Shown piece by piece: positions 48,501 to 57,330 of a stretch of 64,000 nucleotides of DNA. Made by a program: the position numbers and the translations under genes. This DNA is from Pomacea canaliculata (taxonomy: Eukaryota > Mollusca > Gastropoda > Architaenioglossa > Ampullariidae). The DNA is taken from contig NC_037598.1 in NCBI RefSeq assembly GCF_003073045.1, positions 10,826,486-10,890,485 of the forward strand, written 5' to 3'. The notes under the pieces were generated by a model. The model saw only the letters and a list, made by a program, of their open reading frames with translations. It had not been told where the DNA came from and ran no database searches. Position 1 is the stretch's first letter. Each line of letters begins with the position of its first letter.

Positions 48501-48612
48501 AAAAAACCAGCGCCTTTCCCAGCACAGCACTCCTCGGGACTGTCGTAGCTGACCTTTAGGTGACCTCCGCAACGTCCTTGCTTCTTGACCCTCCGGAAAC
48601 AAAACAACTTCC
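39351..48612 (-). CDS. CFP: Properdin-like secreted or surface protein: TB domain, six TSP type 1 repeats
   Basis: Eleven exons on the minus strand: 48612-48491, 48240-48027, 46493-46296, 45705-45535, 44888-44718, 42119-41947, 41590-41414, 41215-41084, 40740-40684, 40404-40334 and 39506-39351. About 546 residues without the missing signal-peptide exon; human properdin has 469. Order: a Cys-rich TB-type domain, a Thr-rich linker, six thrombospondin repeats, an acidic tail and a short hydrophobic stretch. TB plus six TSRs is the architecture of properdin, the positive regulator that stabilises the alternative-pathway C3 convertase. All TSR exons are symmetric phase 1-1, and the phases chain through the gene, except that exon 42119-41947 is one base short of a multiple of three. 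Identity as an orthologue, rather than a look-alike TSR protein, needs a tree; the architecture itself is clear. Confidence 0.75.
40334..40404 (-). CDS. CFP: Properdin-like: acidic tail exon
   Basis: Enters at phase 1 after a strong acceptor (TTTTAATTCTGCCAG) and leaves at phase 0 through GAG|GTGAGC. Reads VDSTARKCKGTEMEGSGSDA then ECDE. Supported by matching phases with both neighbours and by the acidic run continuing across the junction. Confidence 0.6.
40684..41215 (-). CDS. CFP: Properdin-like: TSP type 1 repeat 6, split over two exons
   Basis: Exon 41215-41084 gives NGSWCEWSEWSACSASCAEQ through RTCTCPEPRYGGIACEG; exon 40740-40684 gives DSFTVRECEDLPRCSTSE. The module is cut by a phase 1 intron before its last two Cys. 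Only this last repeat is split, and it carries a TSLQ insertion after the SCA turn; I recall that the last TSR of vertebrate properdin is also the atypical one. Confidence 0.8.
41414..41590 (-). CDS. CFP: Properdin-like: TSP type 1 repeat 5
   Basis: 59 codons, phase 1-1. DGGWSEWSEFGFC then RAPRCDTGFRIRTRVCNNP, RPQHGGAHCQGNQYEREEC, FNEQECP. Unlike the others, the CxxSCG site is replaced by CRAPRC, so O-fucosylation is not expected here. Confidence 0.9.
41947..42119 (-). CDS. CFP: Properdin-like: TSP type 1 repeat 4, with a one-base frame slip
   Basis: 173 bases where its siblings are multiples of three. The first frame gives DGEWSLWTEWSACATTCGEG, RSRTRTCDSPRPLHGGKEC and EGE. The expected TSR end (SACFSSRPCP) then continues in the next frame, one base back, from about 41988. 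One missing base, most simply a G in GGGCGAG-CTGCG, restores both the frame and the phase 1 exit at A|GTAAGT. This suggests a sequencing gap rather than a dead exon. Confidence 0.8.
42120..44717 (-). other. Properdin-like intron between repeats 3 and 4 (2.6 kb)
   Basis: No further TSR exon found. Contains an ACTATA-type simple repeat near 42210-42250, a CG/CA run near 42617, and a GC-richer island at 43950-44110 with overlapping frames on both strands (see findings for a possible signal-anchor exon at 43906-43997). Confidence 0.5.
44718..44888 (-). CDS. CFP: Properdin-like: TSP type 1 repeat 3
   Basis: 57 codons, phase 1-1. DGNWGEWSEFTLCSATCGLG, KKRMRECDNPAPASGGRMC, KKCEIAKCP. A complete TSR with WGEW and CSATCG motifs. 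Acceptor TGTTACAG, donor GTGAGT. Confidence 0.9.
45535..45705 (-). CDS. CFP: Properdin-like: TSP type 1 repeat 2
   Basis: 57 codons, phase 1-1. DGNWGPWFPWQPCSQSCGGG, RLRQRKCNYPPPAYGGSPC, NSQDCNEQPCP: all six Cys of a group 1 TSR, a W-W-W ladder, and CSQSCG for O-fucose. The flanking signals are TTGCAG and GTAACC. Confidence 0.9.
45955..46255. repeat. Degenerate AAAC/TAAC simple repeat
   Basis: Monotonous permutations of AAACTAAC, AATAAACAAA and GAACAAAC over about 300 bases in the intron between repeats 1 and 2 of the properdin-like gene. No protein or RNA content. Confidence 0.7.
46296..46493 (-). CDS. CFP: Properdin-like: TSP type 1 repeat 1
   Basis: 66 codons, phase 1-1. VEWSQWSPCSASCGAGWRSR gives the WxxW C-mannosylation motif and the CxxSCG O-fucosylation motif, followed by YKICDNCD and SQPCMVNFYC. 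About 20 extra residues (HPASHYVSFRRPDDD) precede the module. Confidence 0.85.
46535..46745 (+). mobile_element. tRNA-derived SINE-like element
   Basis: GGCAGTGGAGTGGTTAAAAC gives an A-box-like element, and 30 bases on GGGTTCAGATC is a good B box, followed by TTCTCTTGGGACACTG and CTGTTTGCAGGGCCGACAGG. The head resembles the SINE at 27001 but the 3' part is different (CCTCCCCAACCTCC). It lies in intron sequence of the minus-strand gene. Confidence 0.5.
47529..47724. repeat. Nested inverted repeat (hairpin MITE-like)
   Basis: Inner arms of 49 bases at 47582-47630 and 47641-47689, starting CCCAGCAAACACGCAAGATT, differ at four positions and enclose a 10-base loop (TGTTTTTAGC). An outer pair of exact 14-mers, AATATGTCCTAATA at 47529-47542 and its reverse complement at 47711-47724, surrounds them. 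Such foldback units are typical of short non-autonomous DNA elements; no clear target duplication was seen. Confidence 0.8.
48027..48240 (-). CDS. CFP: Properdin-like: end of TB domain and Thr-rich linker
   Basis: QKVGRNRFVCTPC supplies the last two Cys of the TB domain (CxPC, as in properdin). It is followed by a basic, proline-containing linker and TTTESKTTTQQTTTTTT, a mucin-like segment likely to be O-glycosylated. Leaves at phase 1 (AACG|GTTAGC). Human properdin lacks so long a Thr run, so this spacer is a lineage feature. Confidence 0.7.
48491..48612 (-). CDS. CFP: Properdin-like: TB domain, first exon
   Basis: Enters at phase 1 after TTGCAG and reads KLFCFRRVKKQGRCGGHLKV, then SYDSPEECCAGKGAGFFSKK, leaving at phase 0 (AAG|GTAAAA). 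The spacing CF-x(8)-C, the EECC pair and the aromatic after it follow the N-terminal TB-type domain of properdin. Phase 1 entry implies an upstream signal-peptide exon, which I could not find between 48.6 and 50.4 kb. Confidence 0.7.
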
Positions 48613-48649
48613 CTGCAACCGCAACATAGATCGTCAGGTCCTATTTTTT

Positions 48650-48740
48650 ATCATCATCATCATTCATCATCCATCCATCCATCCATCATCATCATCCATC
48701 CATCCATCCTCCTCCATCATCAACTATCAATCATCATCAT
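48650..48740. repeat. CATC/CATCAT microsatellite
   Basis: Imperfect runs of ATC and ATCC units, in the presumed first intron of the properdin-like gene. Confidence 0.85.
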
Positions 48741-48744
48741 CATC

Positions 48745-48800
48745 TCTGCTTTGTCTGCGAATTCTGCTTTAGCAGGCAACAACAGGAATAATATAATGAG
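48745..48800 (+). repeat. Dispersed 55-bp repeat, copy 1
   Basis: TCTGCTTTGTCTGCGAATTC then CAGGCAACAA; repeated at 49931-49985 with a few changes. The pair may be ends of a larger dispersed repeat. Confidence 0.55.
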
Positions 48801-50310
48801 TATTAAATTATTCATTAATATCACTACCATTAATAATAATCTAAGAACTGCCATTGTATAGCCGCCCATTTAATGGCGCCCAGAAATGCTGTTAAATACC
48901 ACGTGGACATCATTGTTAAGACTGACTGATGGTAGCAAAAAAAGAATAAAGCCTGGCTGATCCAGGAAAAAAACGGATCCTCATTCTTGGCGTGTTAACA
49001 TCGTGAAGAAAATCCATGATGGGAGGTCAACGGAATAAAACGATCCGCAGTTTCCCAAAGTGCATTGTCAGCTGCTCTCTGTCAATGTAATGTCAAAAAA
49101 AAAAAAGTTGGCCGTTAAAGCAATAGATGGAGATCGACAATCAAGTAAGAAGTTGAAAGTTTTAGATGAACGAGGCCATCAAGCGATGGATGGAACAGTC
49201 CAACACAAGGATGAAGATACCAGCAAGAACTGTAGGATAAACAAAGGACAGAATAAAAAAACAGTTGATCGCAGAAGAAAAGAGCCGGTTAGGTGAAGGG
49301 ATTACGGTCCTATGGGTGAGATCAGATGAGAGATGACAGAGAGACAGACAGGCAAGTAGCCAGCATGGGACGATAGTGAACTCGAGGCTATGAGGTCGAC
49401 TGCATGACTGAGACACACGTTTGCATGTTTGAAACATGAGGCTTGGGGGCTGACAACAGACAACATTAACTGCCATCCTGCAAACCCCACAGGACATGGC
49501 TTTAAGCATCTAGAATTCAAGACACTTGTAAAGTTCTGATTACATTATTTGTGGGTGAGGAGGACTGCTTCCAGCACCGTTCTCCGTCTTTCTCCATTTC
49601 ATCCAGACGACAGCAACCACGACCACAAACCACGTCACAGACACCTAGGACAGCAACGGCGCTGAGACATCGCAGATACTATTAATTCAGCAAAGCTGGC
49701 ATTTGCATGTTCTTCGAGTCTAGTCACGACGGGAGGGGTGAGGCATGAAAGCCAGATCAGCCACCACCTAGCTACTGGTAGAAAAGCCCATCATCACACA
49801 GGCAACCACGCCAGATATCTCCCCGGGTCCTCCTCTTGCCATGGTCCTCCTCCATTCTGACTGCTTCCTTCAACAACTTCCCCTTCCCCGTTCCCTCCGG
49901 TGCGAAAATGACTTACATCAAGCTCCAATCTCTGCTTTGTCTGCGAATTCTACCTCAACAGGCAACAAAAGGAAGAATAAATGACTAACAAAGCTCTTTG
50001 TTAGTCAAAGTTAATTACATTTTTTTTTGTGCGCGTGCCTGAAGAGATACTGGTGTCTGTGTATATGTATATAAATAAATAATTACATATTTATATCTTA
50101 CTTTTGCAAAAGCTCATGGTAATCGAAAAAAGTAAAGTATCATTTTATGTATCCATGGTAACTAGACAATTCGAATGGTGACTCGATTCGTTGATAAAAG
50201 CACGGAATAAATAGAAGGACGTGTGTGTATTAGTCGCAAGCTATGTATAGCTCCTACAAGATCAGGCCTGGCGGAGACCAGCATTAAGCCTGGTGAGTGG
50301 TTGTGACTGA
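48801..50310. other. No gene recognised
   Basis: Searched on the minus strand for the signal-peptide exon required upstream of 48612 (an ATG, a hydrophobic run and a phase 1 donor); none was convincing. A GTAAGT donor on the minus strand at 49917 has no start codon in front of it. Confidence 0.4.
49931..49985 (+). repeat. Dispersed 55-bp repeat, copy 2
   Basis: Same sequence as at 48745-48800 with substitutions after the shared 20-base core; direct orientation, 1.19 kb apart. Confidence 0.55.
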
Positions 50311-50329
50311 CAACAGCCATCACGGGGTC

Positions 50330-50660
50330 CAAAATAGCGTCGCCGTCGCCATCGCCATCGCCATCACTAATGGGGAGCGCTCAGACTTACCTCCCCTTCT
50401 CTTCCCTCCCCTCAGCGCGGCGGACAGTCGCACCCTTGGGTAAACGGCGACCGGGGAAAGGAGGGAGAGGCCGCTGGCTTCCTGAGAGACCGGTGGTTTC
50501 AGCTCCCTTAATGCCACCTTAATAACACCACTGCTGTGACGCCTGTAATAATATGGCGGCCGCATGGTGGCGTTCTTCTGAGGAGGAGGACGATAACGCA
50601 CAAGCAATTACCGCCCGCAGTCTCGCGAGAGCTGTAAGCGAATCTCTCTGGATTCGGTTT
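50330..50660. promoter_or_regulatory. CpG-rich promoter-like patch with TCTCGCGAGA
   Basis: The most CpG-dense stretch in the window. It holds an exact TCTCGCGAGA palindrome at 50621-50630, the motif bound by BANP at CpG-island promoters in vertebrates. On the minus strand GGGGAG|GTAAGT at about 50393 could end an untranslated first exon for the properdin-like gene 1.8 kb away; on the plus strand an ATG exon starts at 50553. Which gene it serves is undecided. Confidence 0.4.
50553..50633 (+). CDS. Candidate first coding exon of an unidentified plus-strand gene
   Basis: AATATGG start followed by MAAAWWRSSEEEDDNAQAIT and ARSLARA, ending at GAGCT|GTAAGC, phase 0, inside the CpG-rich patch. The composition (MAAA start, acidic run) and the position are typical of a first exon, but no continuation exon was found to 64 kb, so it may be chance. 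Confidence 0.25.
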
Positions 50661-50759
50661 GTAACAGTGGAGCTAGGAATAAAGCTGACCGTTGCCCGAT
50701 ACAATCTTATCTGTGGGATATCCTTCCCTCGTTTCTTCTCAGACCAGCTTTTGTCTGTT

Positions 50760-52990
50760 TAAAATAAAAATGGCACGTGGCAGTGAGCTGGGTCGCCATG
50801 ACTAGGGCAAGGCGTATGAAAGCCTTGGAAAGTGCAGCTACATTGTCTTCCCTGATAAATTAGGTTATCCCATATGCTGGGGGAGTCTTTCAACCTTACA
50901 GGTCACGGCCAGAATGAAACTGAAGACCTGCTTGAACAAAGTCAGTGGCATTAATCATCAGGCTTCGACAGTCCTTGTATTTTCTGTAAGTTCCTGCTTG
51001 CTCGATGTTACGGTTACTCTAAACATGTCTGAGAAACTATAAAAAGCTTCTGTTTCAACGCCGTCCCTTGGTCTGTGGTCGAATGAATGTTGGTTGCAGA
51101 CGACAGTTGAAGAGTTAGCGTCCTGTTATCCAGAGTGGGCAACTCAGAAGGAGGCGACATCGGAAAAATAACTGTTAAAAATATAATCGCAAACTTGTAT
51201 TACTGGACTGCTGGCAGACGAACTGCTAAGGGAACTATTAAAACGAGGCAAGAGTCTACAAAGCTTCCGGTTTATTTCACAATTCAGATTAACTACTAAA
51301 ACGAGGCAGGTGTGTACAAAGCTTCCGGTTTAATCACATTCATTGTTTAGGCTCGCCGAGACTAACAGCGGAGAGGCTAAGCGTTGGTCTCGGCAGACAG
51401 ACAGCAGTCCACCTATCACCGTCCGTGATACAATCGTCTGCGGCCACGGAGTAGGTCTCTGTACCGAGGGCTGCAGCAGATGGCATCGGCATCTGCGTGA
51501 TGTCGTCTATTCCGATCAGTCAGAACCCAGCACGTGATCACGACAGACGACGAAGACAGACGTTTGGCTGTTGACGGACGATCCAAGACACCGTGATACC
51601 CGATGGCGAACAAAGTCGACAATCATTGCAGGCAATCACGCGCTGTGCATCTCCCCCTTCCCGGACATTCAACCAACATCTAGTTCACCCCCAGGGCTGC
51701 TGATTGATTGCCCCCGGAGTCACAGGCCACCCCGCACCGCCACCCCTTACCCACAGATACACAGTCCGCGTGGTGCCGCCCTTGTCATAGAGTCTGACAG
51801 CTAGATGGCGTTCTTCCATTCTCGCCACACTCTATCGTCTGCAACCAGCTTCCGGTTTCCGTTCCTCCACCCACTCCCCTGCCATGCCACTCTCGTCACC
51901 TCTTTACTCGGAAGGCGTGAAAAAAAATTATAGCACGCGCCCGAAGGTCAAAGGGAGAGCAGGCGGAAACCTCGCACATTCATCTTCTCATTGTTGCAAA
52001 TCTCGAGGGAATCGCATTCCAAGGAAACCAACTTAAGTGATCTACTAGCCGAGAAATGGCCAGACGATGGACTAGTCCCCCGTCTGATTGGAGGAAGAGT
52101 GTAGGTGAATCACTTCATTTCGTCTGTCGTCTGCAGCTCTCATTCTTTTCGCTTTGTTTGTTGTTGTTTTTAACAATGTTGACGAGTAAGCGGGTATTGT
52201 CATTTGGTTAAAACCACAGACGAGTGAATGCTTATGAATCACAACTAGCCTAGCTTTGACAGGAATTCAACTGGCTGAATTGTCATTTATATTTGTTTAT
52301 TTGTTCATAACGACGAATTTACTACAATTATGATGAAGGATGCAAAAGTTGCTTTCCATGTTATGCCGCCGTTAAAGGTCTACATACACACCTAGAAACA
52401 TCATTATGACAGAAAGCAGTTAAAATAATGACGACACATTTGTGCACAGATACACAATGTTAGTCATATTAACATATTATGGTCCCAGCCTTCCCATTGG
52501 CTGCTACGTCTTGGCAGCTTCAGTGTATCCATGTACAACTCTGACGTCTGTGTTGTTGGTCCTTTTGACCTCTCGTGGGGATGTTTGTAGGCGTGTATCA
52601 GGAGAGCGGAAGAGGGTACCCACCCAGAATATTGTCAATGGTATCTTGCACTGAGCTTTGGGTACGACCGTTTGAAAAACGCAGACTCCACCAGACACTT
52701 CAATATGTAAAGAGGAGGATGCTTCAGTTGACAACCATCTTGAAGAAAGGCGAGTTCCTAACTCTGCGATGTTCTGTTGTTCTCCCAGATGAAATCGAGA
52801 GGAAAGCAGGGTTTTATATGGGTAACTGACACTACTCCCTGTCGTTTATCGCTGCATATCGATGTCCTTTTCTCATACCCGCACTTTTCGGACACTTTTC
52901 CGTGGAGTTTTCATTTGCATATATACATACACACTCATGAATGTCTATATAAATATATATGTGACTTATATGTCACTTCGGCATGCCGCT
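50760..52990. other. No gene recognised
   Basis: Moderate GC, several copies of the octamer TCGTCTGC or its complement, and open frames of 60-80 codons on both strands without splice or domain support. The gene-poor character continues between the repeats listed below to the end of the window. Confidence 0.45.
51236..51338 (+). repeat. Tandem pair of about 42 bp
   Basis: TAAAACGAGGCA followed by GTCTACAAAGCTTCCGG at 51239-51271 recurs at 51296-51329 with GTGTACAAAGCTTCCGG. Two direct copies about 58 bases apart; no coding content. Confidence 0.6.
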
Positions 52991-52992
52991 AT

Positions 52993-53388
52993 AAAAAGAA
53001 AAAGAAAGAAAGATAGAAAGAAAGAAGACGAACGAAAAGAAGAACGAACGAACGAACGAACGAACGAAGAAAGAAAGAACGAACGAACGAAAGAAAGATA
53101 GATAGAAAGAAAGAAAGAACGAAAGAAAGAACGAACAAAAGAAAGAAAGAACGAAAGAAAGAAAGAAAGAACGAACGAAAGAAAGAAAAAACGAACAAAC
53201 GAAAGAAAGAAAGATAGAAAGAAAGAAAGAACGAAAGAACGAACGAAAGAAAGAAGAAAAGAACGAACGAAAGAAAGAAAGAACGAACGAAACAAAGAAC
53301 GAAAGAAAGAAAGAAAGAACGAACGAAAGAAAGAACGAAAGAAAGAACGATCGAAAGAAAGAACGAAAGAAAGAAAGAAAGAAAAAAG
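52993..53388. repeat. GAAA/GAAC tetranucleotide microsatellite, about 400 bp
   Basis: Built almost wholly of GAAA and GAAC units in irregular order, with a few GATA and CGAT. On the opposite strand it yields spurious long Ser/Phe frames. Confidence 0.95.
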
Positions 53389-53827
53389 AGTTTGGGTTAA
53401 CGTGATTAACGCGACTTTGGAGAATGGCGGCAACAAATCTCCTCTCGGTCAGGAGACCCACGAGTCTTACCCTTGATGGAGCTGCCAAAGCTGCGGAATC
53501 TCGCAAGATTTCGTCGTCACAAAGTAGGAGGAAATAAGAAAGCAAGAGGAAGCCAATGGAGGACCACTAGAGGTTTGTGGAGATTTGAAGAAATACCACC
53601 AGACTCCATCTGAGAATGGGATTTTCAATTCGCGCTCCAACGCCAAGAACGTTTAATCTTGAGGGTTTTAATAAAAGATGGCGGGGAGGTTGGCAAGTAC
53701 AGTCGGAAAGATCGATTATGTTACATCTGTTCGTCTTACTCGTTCCAGAATGACATGTAGTCGATGCTAGCTAGATAGCCAACTAGCGCCATCTTATGTC
53801 AGGTTCCTAGTGCTGAGTCCATTCCCA

Positions 53828-53876
53828 TCTGTCTGTCTGTCTGTCTGTCTCTCTTCTCTCTCACACACACACACAC
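53828..53876. repeat. GTCT then CA microsatellites
   Basis: Six GTCT units, a short CT-rich bridge and seven CA units. Confidence 0.9.
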
Positions 53877-54808
53877 TTATACAGACCATATCTCTACTGT
53901 CGCACACCTCGCTGATATCACACCCGTGGTACAAGTGGTCCCGTGGTGACCTGGGCGGAAGACTCCACTTGTACACAACATGGGGAATGCAAGGAATATC
54001 GTTTTGTTTCCGAAGTTATAAACCGGTGTCCAGATACCTTCAGGTGTTCTACACCTGGAGCAGCAGTTATAATGTCAAAGATGTCATGTTAAAGAACATG
54101 AAGTAGGGAAAGCGGGATCCGTGAATGGCATTGTGACTATGAACACAAGAAGCTTTTCAATTTCCGATCTTGCCCTGTCGCTTCATAAAGTACGGTCACG
54201 TGCTGCTTTCCCCTCACAATTCACGATTTCCGACTTTTCTACAAATCAGCACTCCATAAAAACAATCTCTTCATCTGATGAAGACAAAGAAATGCACCAC
54301 AGTGTACTCAAAGCTGAAAGAAATAAAAACTTGACATTTTCAATCTTCATAGCAAAACCACACAAAAGGACCTGGAGTCACTGAGATGCTTGAGGGGGTC
54401 ATCGCAGCTCATCGTCCGGTGACAGGCACACAACACAAAACTCGCATTAAAAGGAAATCCAGAGAAATAACAACATATCACCAAAAGCATCGTAGTTGGC
54501 AACAGCCGCCAGCCATCGAAAAACAAAGAACACTGGACATCGGTTGCTGCATCTCTACGAAGAGTGTTAACCAGACATGGCGTCTTCTCTACATGAAGTT
54601 GTTTTAAAGAAACTTTTCCTATTTGGGATGTTCTGTGAACATAACACTTTGCTGAACCTCTTGAAATCAATCGTCAGGGTCAGAAATAACTGAGCGCCGG
54701 CAGTGCAAAGGTGTTGGCTGTGAAAACAAAGTCCCTGGTTCATGACAAACCGTTGTCTTGCAAACTATTTTTTTTTTATTTTCAAGTGGCGCTTCTACTC
54801 TTTCTCTC

Positions 54809-54864
54809 TCAAAACAAACAAACAAACAAACAAACAAAAACAGAAAACAAAAAACAAACAAACA
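54809..54864. repeat. CAAA microsatellite
   Basis: AAACAAACAAACAAAC-type run with an AGAAAAC interruption. Confidence 0.85.
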
Positions 54865-54945
54865 TTGTATACACTCGCACGAGCACTCACGCTTCCCTGC
54901 TCAACACATCAGAAATGCTAAATGTTATTTCTCCATCTCACTCAT

Positions 54946-55056
54946 TTCACAATGTGATCTCAAATGTAGAATAACTCTGCAGCTAACTACTTTCACAATG
55001 TGAATCAAACCAAAGGCTGAACGCTAGTTTTGCTGCGAGTTCACTTCACAATGTGA
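54946..55056. repeat. Three copies of the palindromic 12-mer TTCACAATGTGA
   Basis: Exact copies at 54946-54957, 54992-55003 and 55045-55056, the first and last followed by TCAAATG after a two- or three-base step. The intervening sequence is loosely similar (CTAGTT, CTAACTA), so this is a degenerate tandem of about 50 bases. Confidence 0.7.
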
Positions 55057-57214
55057 TATCAAATGCTAAACACTAGTTGTGCAGGGGAACACAATGACTA
55101 GATTTGTGTCCCTTACATGGCCGACGGCGAGTTATCCGCCCCTGGAGATTCGTCAATCGATGGACGGCCGCATGGAGCGCATTAGCAAAGCAGAGAATAT
55201 GTCAGATTTTCCCCACAAGCCTGCTCCAAAGTCTGTAATACCCAAAAACAGATGTAAAAACAAAAAATATGTCCATGCCTTAAAGTACAGTCACATTGGT
55301 GATGAATAAAGCTGAGAAATGTGTCCATACTTTTGTTTTTTCATTGGCTACCGTCTGAATCCGTCCAAAATGTCTGTTCGTCGATGTCTTTCATTTCTGT
55401 CCGTCAGTCTCTCGTTCATCTCCGATTTAAAAAATTTTTGTAACTTTACAAAATTATTTTTTAAGGTCGGAAATGATGATCGATGGATACAGATGCACAG
55501 CTGTTTATGAGAATATTTTAGTAGCTGACAGTATGTACAGGATTCGCTGGTTTCTGTTATTTCGTGGCCATTGCATACTAAGTCACAAAGCTGAATAATC
55601 AAGCGAAAGTTTTAACTGTTTACCTGTGTGCTGTCATGGAGCTGAAAAAAAGCTTTTATGTCCTAAATGTCTGATACTGTGAGATCGTTGTTAAGGAATC
55701 TCATTAGGCGGCTGGACATCGGTGTGGCTGGTTCAGCTCATGCAAACTACAGCTTGAACAAGTGTTGGACAATTGGCATGTACACAGGCACACACACACT
55801 TACATACTCCCCTCTCACGCACATTTCTACCCCCACCACCACCATCACCACACCACCACCACCCCTGACTTGCTGGCCTCCAAAGATCCCCACACCAGCT
55901 AATCAAGCCAAGCACAAGAAGAGCAGGACCCGCCATTACCAAGACAGCCCCGACTCCCATCTCGCCAGCCTGTTAAACGGCGCGCAGTCTGTGGTCTTCC
56001 TCTTGCAATTACACCACTACATGTCCTCCCTGGGGGGAGTGGTCAATACGAACCTCCCTTCTGAGCCAGTAATGCACAATGCAAATGTATCTTCATAAAA
56101 TATTGCACTCGGGCTAGATAAAATTGGAAAGGATTTCCAGACTTCCCTTTTTTTCTTCTTCTCCTATCTCTCTTCCGTAACCCTTCTCGTCGTCTCTTTA
56201 AAAAAATGTTCTGGCCTTTACTTGTGGATCGGAGGATTCGTTCTACGACATTGCTTTAATCAAGGGGAGACAACTTTCTCGCGAGCGCAACGAAGCGCAA
56301 ATGGCTGAAGGTTGGCAGCGGGGCGCGGGTACGAATGGTCCGATAAAAACGGATGAAAAGGAAATTGCGGAGATGGAAGTTAGCACCCGTTTGACACCGC
56401 CCTCACGGTTGTGTCTGTACATTTGACACCATTTACGACCGGGAGCAGACGCTCGCCTGTGCTGTAACGGTAAAATGGGATGAAGTGGGACGAAACTGTA
56501 CGGAAGTGAGGAAGAATTGAAATAAAATGTGCAGCAGACGAGGGAGGTTGGGGAGGGGGAGGGGAATTGGGAAGATAATCTAATAGTCTGAGAAAAATGT
56601 ATGAACACATCAACATCAAGAAATCGTCTGTCTTGTTCTTTCTCTTCTCTCTCTCCGTCCCAATTTTTAAAAGACGGAGTAACGCACTTTCAATTAAATT
56701 AAATCAAGACGGTCACAGACACATTATATGAAGATGTACATTTGCTTATAGATTGTTGTTGAATTTATCCGAATGAAATAAGGACGAAAACTGTAAATAA
56801 AATATTCCCTGAGCATTCAATACCCGTGCAGCGGAATTTCAAGATCTGAGCTCTCCTTTTGCCTGGTGGGTTTGACCAGTGGCGTGTGGCTAAAGCGATC
56901 ACAGCGGAAATGACCTGTCAACCTCAGCCACTTAGCAGGAGTTAGCGTCACGCGGCGACTAGTGCTCACTGCTAATCATGGAGCCAGCAAACAAATGTCC
57001 AAGTTCTTCCGAGGTCGGCTGCTGTAAGGCAATAAAAATTGCATATTGGAATGCTGAATCATATTGTCGAAACCTCTCCAGAAGTTTGTTTGTCAATAAA
57101 CTTTGCTTCTTTGAATAAAGGGTTTCAGGGGCTGTAAAATATTGTAACCAATCATACTGTTTCTGACATTATTTGGTGTTATTTTTTGAATTTAATGCCT
57201 ATGAACGAAAGGCT

Positions 57215-57330
57215 TGGCTATGTCGTGTTCAGATCTTGTCTCGGCAGAGAAAGAACAGAGTGCCCGAGGGGAGAGGTGAACCCGGGACTGCCAACCTTCA
57301 CTGTATTGGTGACAGGCGTTAACCGCCCTT
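57215..57330 (-). mobile_element. tRNA-derived SINE, 5' part, minus strand
   Basis: Minus strand: TTAACGCCTGTCACC, CAGTGAAGGTTGG, GGGTTCACCTCTC (B box), ACTCTGTTCTTTCTCTGC. The same head as the copy at 27001-27180; the tail is absent. Confidence 0.6.

Noticed and set aside
52966..53545. Long minus-strand frames rich in Ser, Phe, Leu and Arg (up to 190 codons)
   Set aside because: They are the translation of the GAAA/GAAC microsatellite; all frames stay open because the unit lacks stops.
55667..56098. 143-codon plus-strand frame with Thr/Pro run
   Set aside because: The central part translates a CACCAC-type repeat; no domain or gene context.
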